Assembly: GCA_964557845.1 (NCBI GenBank)
Contig: CAZLBV010000347.1
Coordinates: 1-25,198 of the forward strand
Length of the DNA: 25,198 nt
Direction: 5' to 3'
Origin: CAZLBV01 sp964557845
GTDB taxonomy: Bacteria > Acidobacteriota > Aminicenantia > Aminicenantales > Aminicenantaceae
Shown: positions 8,638 to 14,837 of the stretch, one piece after another
Layout of the letters: the number at the start of each line of letters is the position of its first letter
Numbering within the stretch: position 1 is the stretch's first letter
Position numbers and translations under genes: made by a program
The notes under the pieces: generated by a model
What the model was told of the DNA's origin: nothing
The model's database searches: none
Seen by the model: only the letters and a program-made list of their open reading frames with translations

Positions 8638-9193
8638 AACGCAATGTAACCTCAGTCAGCAGTAAACCATCCTTATTCCTATTTTCGGAACTCAAGCTTA
8701 CCTGATCTAAATTCAAGGCATGTAGATTTGTGATAAATTCAAGCAGATCATTGATTGAAGGTGAAGCCACTTCGAACTTTAAGTTCAGCCATTTTTCTTC
8801 ATCAATGTTCGGCATCATGGCAACAATATAACAAGAATCAGGAAGAGATTTTTCCAGCGATACCAAAAGATCAAGCCAGGGAAAACTTTTCTTCCATATT
8901 ATGCTGTTTATATAATCCACTTTTGCTTGATATTCCTTCTTTGCCGCATCGATCTGTGTTTGATACCGAGTTTTCTCTCTCAAATTTTCCCGGTAGACAG
9001 AATTTATCCGGGCGACAGTCTCGCTCATTAGTTCGCTTTTACCATGGTATTTAAAATATATATATCCTCCCCATCCCAGAATCCCAAGGAATAACATAAT
9101 GGACAGGGCTAAACAGACGAAAAAAAAGCGCCTGTTCCTCAATGGATAGCTGGCTAAATTTAATCCTATTCGATCATGGCTTTTCATAAGCAC
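8621..9193 (-). CDS. pilN: PilN-like type IV pilus assembly protein
   Basis: A 190-residue bitopic protein. The short cytoplasmic N-terminus carries 'IGLNLASYPLRNRR', which matches the conserved PilN motif (INLxP/SxP-R) that binds PilM. One membrane helix follows (about residues 24-48), then a coiled coil (about 60-95) and an alpha/beta domain ('WLDLLVSLEKSLPDSCYIVAMMPN', 'LLEFITNLHAL', 'VTLRYER'). It pairs with PilO in the inner-membrane alignment complex. Its start overlaps the pilM end by 10 bp. The strong N-terminal motif makes this the safest call of the pilN/O/P trio. Confidence 0.87.
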   Translation of the reverse strand: MLMKSHDRIGLNLASYPLRNRRFFFVCLALSIMLFLGILGWGGYIYFKYHGKSELMSETVARINSVYRENLREKTRYQTQIDAAKKEYQAKVDYINSIIWKKSFPWLDLLVSLEKSLPDSCYIVAMMPNIDEEKWLNLKFEVASPSINDLLEFITNLHALNLDQVSLSSENRNKDGLLLTEVTLRYERTI

Positions 9194-10122
9194 TGCCCTA
9201 TCAACGGAGAAAGCATTTTTTTATCTAAGGATGACAGTTTAAAGGAAATTATTGATGTAATATCCTTGAATTCAAACTCAAGGCTGCGTGTCAATTCCGA
9301 AATTAATTCGCCGGTATCATACGGACCAGCTGAACGAATCCAGATACATTTTATACTCCGTTTTTCTTTGTCCTCGACAAACTGAACCGTTTTTTCGATC
9401 TCCTGCACAATATTTTTAATGTCCGAACGAAAATTCCCTCCGCTAGATGGATCTAATAAAATCTGTTTTTGCCTGTAAAAGGCAATATGGGAATCCAAGA
9501 TCGAGATCAGGCTTAACGAATCTTCTTCGACATTAACCACCATAATATCTCTGTCTTTTTCACGGTCAAAAAGATCGGTTAAAACCAGCGATGGGATTCC
9601 TACATTCCTTATTTTTACCCCCAGTTTATCAAAAAGATCTTCATATTCTTTTATGATCGATGCCCGAGCTACTGTAGCCAGTACTCTATATTCTTTTCCT
9701 GTAAAAAATGGCTTTATAACGATCCTGGCATCATCCGGTATCATAGGCATCTGCTTTTTAATCCGGAATCTAATCAGCTGTTCTCTTTCCTGTAAAACCG
9801 GAGGAAGCGATTCAAAGAAAAAAATAAACGTTTTTTGACTCATTTCCGGCAGTAAAAAACCCACTTTGGTTTCATTCATTCCAAGTTTAGTAAGGCCTTT
9901 CTTTAATCGTTGTTTTAATTCTTCAAGGTTCTTTATATTTTTTTGAGAAAACGAAGGCAAAAGTACACCTTTTTCCAAAGCAGTAATAAAACTCTGCTTA
10001 ATGATCCGTTCCTTCTGAAAAACCCGGATACCTGAAATATAACGAGAGGCAAACTGGAAAGTCATGGCAGGTAGAGGCTGCTGCTGAAAATAATGCCGTA
10101 TATCTTGCCCTAAGGATTTCAT
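9184..10122 (-). CDS. pilM: PilM-like actin-fold pilus assembly ATPase, divergent
   Basis: A 312-residue protein with no signal peptide or membrane segment, in the pilM position before pilN. PilM proteins are cytoplasmic, FtsA-like and bind the PilN N-terminus. The 'GFLLPEMSQKTFIFFFESLP' segment, 'LIRFRIKKQMPMIPDDARI' and 'VGIPSLVLTDLF' followed by a 'VVNVEEDSLSLISI' strand match the order of elements in PilM, where the region after LPP shows E..IRFEAEQYIPF-type wording. The nucleotide-binding loops are poorly conserved and the protein is somewhat short, so ATP binding is uncertain. It begins 3 bp after the pilB stop with no clear ribosome site, consistent with coupled translation. Confidence 0.78.
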   Translation of the reverse strand: MKSLGQDIRHYFQQQPLPAMTFQFASRYISGIRVFQKERIIKQSFITALEKGVLLPSFSQKNIKNLEELKQRLKKGLTKLGMNETKVGFLLPEMSQKTFIFFFESLPPVLQEREQLIRFRIKKQMPMIPDDARIVIKPFFTGKEYRVLATVARASIIKEYEDLFDKLGVKIRNVGIPSLVLTDLFDREKDRDIMVVNVEEDSLSLISILDSHIAFYRQKQILLDPSSGGNFRSDIKNIVQEIEKTVQFVEDKEKRSIKCIWIRSAGPYDTGELISELTRSLEFEFKDITSIISFKLSSLDKKMLSPLIGQCL

Positions 10123-10125
10123 TGT

Positions 10126-11745
10126 TTATTCTACAAAAGTCACTTTATTTAATTCTCTTAAACTGGTAATCCCATTAAGAACATCTTTTATCCCTACTTC
10201 TCTCAGGAAAATCATTCCTTCATCCTTAGCTCTTTTCCTGACTTCGGATAGAGGTTTCTTTTCTAAGATCATCTCCCGGATTTCATCCGAGAGTTCTAAC
10301 AGCTCTGCAATCGCTTTACGTCCTTTATAGCCTTTATATCCACATTCAGGGCATCCCTGTGCCTCATAAAAATCTCTTTTGCCATATTTTACTGGATCGA
10401 GCCCTGACTCAAGCAGCTGCTGGTCAGAAATTTTGACCTTTTTTTTGCAAGCAGGGCACAAAACTCGGACCAGTCTCTGCGCCAGGATACAATTCAACGC
10501 CGATATAAAACTGTAAGGATCTACTTGCATATGGAGGAATCTGCCGATAACATCAAAAACATTGTTGGCATGAACGGTAGTGAAAACCAAATGCCCTGTC
10601 AGCGCCGACTGTATAGCGATTTGGGCCGTCTCAGGATCTCTGATCTCTCCTACCATGATCTTGTCTGGGTCATGCCTCAAAATAGAGCGCAGCCCTCGAG
10701 CAAAGGTCAGCCCTTTTTTCTCATTTACAGGGATCTGGGTTATTCCATCGATCTGATATTCAACCGGATCTTCAATGGTAACTATCTTATCTTCAGGCGA
10801 TTTAATTTCGGTCAACGCGGCATATAAAGTTGTCGTTTTACCGCTTCCGGTAGGTCCTGTAACCAAGACCATTCCATAGGGCTGAACAATATATCTTTTG
10901 AATTTTTCCAGCACATTATCCGAAAATCCCAAGAGGTCAAGCCTCAGTTCTGAGATGGCTTCCGTGATCATCTCTTTATCTAAAATCCGGATAACCGCAT
11001 CCTCTCCATAAATGCTGGGCATTATCGAAACTCTAAAATCAATGGTCTTATCTTTAATCCTCAAACGAAACCGTCCATCTTGAGGGATCCTGCGCTCAGC
11101 AATATCAAGATCGGATATAACTTTGATCCTTGAAATTATCGGCGACTGGAACTTTTTATTTATTTGATCCATGGCCTCCCCAAGGACTCCATCGATCCGG
11201 TACTTGATTTTCACTCCTTCTTCCCTGGATTCGATATGAACATCACTGGCTCTCTTCTGTACGGCTGTAAAGATAATAGAATTAAGCAGTTTAATAATAG
11301 AGCCATCCTGATCTGCCAATTTTTCCACCGATATCACTTCTTCATCCTCATCCGCTTCCTTTTCCATCACAGGAGTAATAAATCCTTCGGTGGCATCTTT
11401 CAGCACCTGCAAAGCTGTCTCGCTCTTACGGAGAGCTTCATGGATAGCCCGTTTGGATGAAGCATATACCTCAACCTTTCTCCCAAGAAAGGACTCGATG
11501 GTATCAATAGTGGCAATATCAGAAGGATCGGCAATGGCGATCTTCACGATATCCCCATTCTGTTCGATGGGAATAAAATTGAGACGATAAAGGAAATCAG
11601 CTGGAAAAGATTGTACTAACTCTCTGTCAAAAGACAGATGGGTAAGATCCATATAGGGGACATTATATCTTTCCGCTATCTGTATGGTCTGTTTTTCTTC
11701 GGCTTTAAGCAGATCTTCCTGTTCTTGTTTTATGTTCTTAGTCAT
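10126..11745 (-). CDS. pilB: Assembly ATPase PilB/GspE
   Basis: A 539-residue hexameric motor ATPase that powers pilin extension. Order of parts: an N-terminal MshEN/GspE-N domain (about residues 20-135, 'YNVPYMDLTHLSFD', 'KIAIADPSD'), then the N2 and RecA-like core with Walker A GPTGSGKTTTLY (about 295-306), the Asp box 'EDPVEYQIDGI', Walker B 'DKIMVGEIRDPETA' and the His box 'TGHLVFTTVHANN'. The tetracysteine zinc site is CPAC...CPECGYKGYKGR (about 430-475). All catalytic motifs are intact. The ATG shares one base with the pilC stop (TAATG). PilT, the retraction ATPase, normally lacks the long N-domain and zinc site, so this is the extension motor. Confidence 0.95.
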   Translation of the reverse strand: MTKNIKQEQEDLLKAEEKQTIQIAERYNVPYMDLTHLSFDRELVQSFPADFLYRLNFIPIEQNGDIVKIAIADPSDIATIDTIESFLGRKVEVYASSKRAIHEALRKSETALQVLKDATEGFITPVMEKEADEDEEVISVEKLADQDGSIIKLLNSIIFTAVQKRASDVHIESREEGVKIKYRIDGVLGEAMDQINKKFQSPIISRIKVISDLDIAERRIPQDGRFRLRIKDKTIDFRVSIMPSIYGEDAVIRILDKEMITEAISELRLDLLGFSDNVLEKFKRYIVQPYGMVLVTGPTGSGKTTTLYAALTEIKSPEDKIVTIEDPVEYQIDGITQIPVNEKKGLTFARGLRSILRHDPDKIMVGEIRDPETAQIAIQSALTGHLVFTTVHANNVFDVIGRFLHMQVDPYSFISALNCILAQRLVRVLCPACKKKVKISDQQLLESGLDPVKYGKRDFYEAQGCPECGYKGYKGRKAIAELLELSDEIREMILEKKPLSEVRKRAKDEGMIFLREVGIKDVLNGITSLRELNKVTFVE

Positions 11746-12950
11746 TATCTTGTTACTCTAATTATATTAAATATAGGTAAATAAACAGAGAGAAGCATCA
11801 GGGCAGCGATCAACCCCATAAATATTATGATCACTGGTTCGATCAGGTTCACAAAATTGTCTATCCACCTTTGTATTTTTTCATCATAAACATCGGCGAC
11901 ATCCTTCAGCATTCCCTGCAAATTGGCTGAAGCTTCACCGATCCTGATCATATCCAATGCAAGTGGGGTAAAAAATTCGGTTTTTTCCAGGGATTCAGAA
12001 AGGCTCTCACCGTGTTTTATATTATCGCCTATATTTCTCATTTTAAACACAAGATATCTATTGGGGACAGATTGAGAAGCGATCTCAACCGATGACAGCA
12101 ACGATATACCACCCTGGAGAAGAATACTCAAGGTTCTGCTGAATAATGAAACTGAGGATTCCACCCTAAGAGTACGGAATAAAGGGATTTTTAGCTTAAG
12201 GCGGTCTCTTAATACCTGTAACTCACTTTTGTTTTTCATCCTTGTCCATATTATCCACAACAGAAGAAAAAAAGCGATTATATAAAGCATATTGGTTCTC
12301 ATGAACATGGATAAAGAGAGCAGCATTTGGGTAACTTTCGGCAGCTCTGCCTCAAAATCCTGGTAAAAACCAGCAAAACGGGGCAGCACGAAGGCCAGAA
12401 GGATCCCAAGAAGAATAAAAGAGAAAAAAAGCAGAAGGGTGGGATATGTTAGGGCAGATTTGATCCTGGATTTTGTACTTTCTATGACCTGAGCATAATT
12501 AATATAGCGGTTTAGAGTCCCATCCAGATTACCGCTTCTTTCCCCTGCCATAAGAGAAGCAATATACACTTTGCCAAATTTTTTTTCAAACGGCAAAAAA
12601 GCTTCAGAAAGCGATTTCCCGGCACGAACCTCATCTTCCACCTTCATGAGAAGCTCTTTGAGATGTTCATTCTTGATCCGGTTTATAATAATCCCGATAC
12701 CTTTCAGCACGGGATATCCCGCTTTGATCAATGCCACCAGTTCCTGGTTGAACATAATGAAATCTTTGTCTTTTATCTTTTTCTCAAAGGGAAGATGAAT
12801 TTGGATACGTCTCCAATCACGTTTTATGGAAAGAATACATAATCCCTCATTTTCATAATAATGCCTGCAGTCAGATTGAGATGGTCCAAAATATGATTTA
12901 GAGAACACTCTACCGTCTTCAGTGGCTAAACGACAATTATAGTATGGCAT
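11745..12950 (-). CDS. pilC: Inner-membrane platform protein PilC/GspF
   Basis: A 401-residue polytopic protein with two T2SSF/GspF domains (about residues 65-190 and 270-395) and three membrane segments (near 170-190, 220-238 and 370-392). The motifs 'FNQELVALIKAGYPVLKGI', 'GERSGNLDGTLNRY' and 'MIRIGEASANLQGML...YDEKIQ' are classic for the family. It is the membrane platform turned by PilB to add or extract pilins. It is the first gene of the operon and follows a leader of about 320 nt that contains two repeat elements. The ribosome site before its ATG (AAAGAAAG) is weak. Confidence 0.94.
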   Translation of the reverse strand: MPYYNCRLATEDGRVFSKSYFGPSQSDCRHYYENEGLCILSIKRDWRRIQIHLPFEKKIKDKDFIMFNQELVALIKAGYPVLKGIGIIINRIKNEHLKELLMKVEDEVRAGKSLSEAFLPFEKKFGKVYIASLMAGERSGNLDGTLNRYINYAQVIESTKSRIKSALTYPTLLLFFSFILLGILLAFVLPRFAGFYQDFEAELPKVTQMLLSLSMFMRTNMLYIIAFFLLLWIIWTRMKNKSELQVLRDRLKLKIPLFRTLRVESSVSLFSRTLSILLQGGISLLSSVEIASQSVPNRYLVFKMRNIGDNIKHGESLSESLEKTEFFTPLALDMIRIGEASANLQGMLKDVADVYDEKIQRWIDNFVNLIEPVIIIFMGLIAALMLLSVYLPIFNIIRVTR

Positions 12951-13000
12951 CTTTCTTTAATAATTTATTCGTTAATGATCTCATTTATCAGCCTGGATTA

Positions 13001-13108
13001 TACACGCGCCGAGGTTAATACAAATACAAGGCGCCTCGAAGGAAGCTGTAGTAAACTACTGCGAACTCGGGGCAACGAAGTATTGGTGTTGAGATTGGCA
13101 CTCCTGTA
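13001..13108 (+). repeat. Structured interspersed repeat, copy A (four nested helices)
   Basis: The element folds into nested helices. Outer arms: TACA (13001-13004) with TGTA (13105-13108), then GCGCC (13006-13010) with GGCAC (13097-13101), one mismatch. Helix II: 13015-13027 with 13080-13092, 12 of 13 pairs. Helix III: GCCTCGA (13033-13039) with TCGGGGC (13067-13073). Terminal hairpin: 13045-13062, with GTAG/CTAC at its core. GAGG and GAGATT face each other between the outer arms and helix II. The same plan is seen at 22485, 22719 and (truncated) 25131. It lies just upstream of pilC in the plus orientation, antisense to the pilus operon leader. Weak minus-strand coding across it is judged accidental. 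Confidence 0.85.
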
Positions 13109-13113
13109 TGGTG

Positions 13114-13230
13114 AAAAAATGCCGATTGAAAAAAATAAAATGTAATGAGAATCGAGGCATAAAATGTTTTTTTTAGAAAGATCGCAAATTCCTAATAATA
13201 ATTTGTTTAATATGTTCATCGGCATTTTTT
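13114..13230. repeat. Inverted-repeat-bounded module 1 (~117 bp)
   Basis: Perfect 13-bp arms AAAAAATGCCGAT (13114-13126) and ATCGGCATTTTTT (13218-13230) enclose 91 AT-rich bases. Both ends finish in a T-run on their exit strand, as a bidirectional terminator would, but the interior is far longer than a normal terminator loop. The arms are identical to those of the module at 25008-25123. The interiors are alignable only when the latter is reversed (shared AATAATA-TTGTTTAATA block near one end, and ATTCATAAAAAA just outside one arm). It starts 6 bp after structured repeat copy A. Confidence 0.8.
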
Positions 13231-13272
13231 TATGAATAATTCAGGCTTAAAATATTGTGCTTACAATGCCTA

Positions 13273-13301
13273 ATATTAGGTTACAACCTTTTTTTTGTCA
13301 A
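13273..13301 (-). promoter_or_regulatory. Sigma-70 promoter for the pilus operon
   Basis: On the minus strand TTGACA (13301-13296) is followed after 17 bp by TAATAT (13278-13273). The -35 is perfect and the -10 matches at 4 of 6 positions. It points towards pilC, whose start is 323 bp downstream, and no other gene lies between. Transcription from here would carry module 1 and repeat copy A in antisense within the leader. Confidence 0.65.
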
Positions 13302-13312
13302 TACAACTTCCC

Positions 13313-13330
13313 TTCCCTTAAACAAGGGAA
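13313..13330. terminator. Short hairpin between lepB and the pilus operon promoter
   Basis: TTCCCTT and AAGGGAA form a perfect 7-bp stem with loop AAAC. Reading plus it is followed by TTTT; reading minus, the direction of lepB, it is followed by GGGAAG and lacks a T-run. It may mark the end of the lepB transcript, whose stop codon is about 150 bp away, but the missing U-tract on that strand makes this weak. Confidence 0.3.
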
Positions 13331-13478
13331 TTTTCCTGATCTTTGATCGCACCTTAAAATAAATAACTTTATTCATTAATTACCCTTGGAACATACAAAA
13401 TGTTACCATATAACTTCTGAATTATTCCCCCCTCACTTATTCCGCAGGAAAGGAAAACATACGGCGCAATGACAGCCG

Positions 13479-14201
13479 TTAATGAAACACCTTAAAGATA
13501 CGCTTTGGCCTGGCCTTGGTTATAAACCGGAAATATTTGTTTAATCTATCCTTAACACTATTTTTCAGATGTGCATTTTCCTCAGCAGCATAGGAAAAAA
13601 ATATGATCCATGGCCTTCCCTTTATAAGATTTAAAGGTAAAAATCCCCAAAACCGGCTGTCAAAACTGTTATCCCGATTATCTCCCATAACAAAACAATG
13701 CCCTGGTGGGACAATTGTTGGCGGAAGATTATCACGCCTGATCATATCAGGATTGTAATAATCCTCTTGTGAATAGATATGAGGATCACGATGAATTTTG
13801 TGTTCATCGGGAATAGGAATATCATTTATATAAACTTGTTTATCTCTGATCTCGATCTTGTCGCCCGCAACAGCAATCACACGTTTTACAATATCCTTTT
13901 TGGGCTCTTGCGGAGATTTAAATACAACGAGGTCATTCCGTTTGACTTCTTTAGATGGGAGGATATATTTATCTAAAAAAAACATAGGCTTGGCATAGGA
14001 TATCTTATCCACCAGCAGAAAATCCCCAACCAGCATAGTATCTTCCATAGAAGGAGTAGGTATCTGCGAGGCTTGTACCACAAAAGTCATAACAAAAAAA
14101 ACAAACACTGCGGTCTCGGCTATTAACTCAAAGTATTCTCTAAAAACAGACCTGTCCCGCTCTTTTTTTTCTTTTTTGCTCTTCTTTTTGTTTCCAAACA
14201 T
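13479..14201 (-). CDS. lepB: Signal peptidase I
   Basis: A 240-residue type I leader peptidase that cleaves Sec/Tat signal peptides at the outer face of the inner membrane. A basic cytoplasmic start (MFGNKKKSKKEKKER) precedes one membrane anchor (about residues 24-43). Box B has the nucleophile Ser51 in 'IPTPSMEDTM'. Box D has the general-base Lys106 in 'DIVKRVIAVAGD'. Box E is 'HCFVMGDNRDNSFDSRFWG'. All catalytic elements are present. The C-terminus after 'GRPWIIFFSY' is a basic tail of about 45 residues. AAGGA lies about 9 bases before the ATG. It is separated from the pilus operon by about 500 bp and from the two-component genes by a divergent gap, so it is probably its own transcript. Confidence 0.94.
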   Translation of the reverse strand: MFGNKKKSKKEKKERDRSVFREYFELIAETAVFVFFVMTFVVQASQIPTPSMEDTMLVGDFLLVDKISYAKPMFFLDKYILPSKEVKRNDLVVFKSPQEPKKDIVKRVIAVAGDKIEIRDKQVYINDIPIPDEHKIHRDPHIYSQEDYYNPDMIRRDNLPPTIVPPGHCFVMGDNRDNSFDSRFWGFLPLNLIKGRPWIIFFSYAAEENAHLKNSVKDRLNKYFRFITKARPKRIFKVFH

Positions 14202-14432
14202 TTAAACTGTCCTTATAATCAAAATTTCATCTAGTTTTTAAAATGATATTATACCTCATATGATCAAGCTTCTTCCACCCCCTTCTTTTTCCCTCCTCCT
14301 CTCCCACCCTTAAATATAGATCCCCCAAAATTTTCCATATAATTAATCTATTTTATTTAATTACAAGCAAACAGACTATATTTCACGTCTTTTTGAGGGA
14401 TTTATACATGTCATTTACCATCCGTTAGCTTC

Positions 14433-14795
14433 GTGATCACAAAAAATGGGGAAACTTCTGACCACCCTCAAATATTGACAAAATTACATGAAAGGTTTAT
14501 TTTTTTTATAGTGAAAAGCAAAGTTTATTCAATATTTCTTCTTTTTTTATTTCTATCAATTCTACTACCTTTATCCCGGCATACCGGAACTATTTACAGT
14601 TATTTATTAATTTCAAGAAGTCCAGACAGTTCTCCCCAATCAACCAAAACTCTTAAGGATGACTATATGGATAAAATTTTATCCCGAGGTACTGATCCTC
14701 TAGGATTAAAAGAGAATCTTTTTTTAAAGGAACTGTTGGAACAGCCCAATATAAAATGGGCAATCAGATCGGGGTATAGACACATTTTACAGTAG
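14433..14795 (+). CDS. Hypothetical small single-pass membrane protein
   Basis: Unrecognised. The frame is open for 120 residues from a GTG at 14433, or about 94 from a GTG at 14511. It has a basic stretch, one strong hydrophobic segment (about residues 31-48, 'YSIFLLFLFLSILLPL') and a hydrophilic tail with 'DDYMDKILSRGTDPLGLKENLFLKELLEQPNIKWAIRSGYRHI', which reads like a structured helical region rather than random translation (quoted only as a position guide: about residues 76-118). It ends 42 bp before the histidine kinase gene on the same strand and may be co-transcribed with it. Neither start has a convincing ribosome site. It could be a kinase accessory protein, but nothing in the sequence proves that. 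Confidence 0.5.
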   Translation: MITKNGETSDHPQILTKLHERFIFFIVKSKVYSIFLLFLFLSILLPLSRHTGTIYSYLLISRSPDSSPQSTKTLKDDYMDKILSRGTDPLGLKENLFLKELLEQPNIKWAIRSGYRHILQ

Positions 14796-14837
14796 ACAAT
14801 GATTTACCGGGTCCAGAGAAGATTTTAATCAAAGGTA

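Noticed and set aside
13096..13112. Sigma-54 -24/-12 promoter at TGGCAC near copy A
   Set aside because: TGGCAC is present, but the -12 TTGC element is not found at the required distance, and the bases belong to the repeat's outer arm.
12998..13225. 75-residue open frame on the minus strand across copy A and module 1
   Set aside because: It is explained by the repeats. The peptide NTSLPRVR also turns up in a frame through copy B, it has no ribosome site, and the DNA pairs as a nested structure there.
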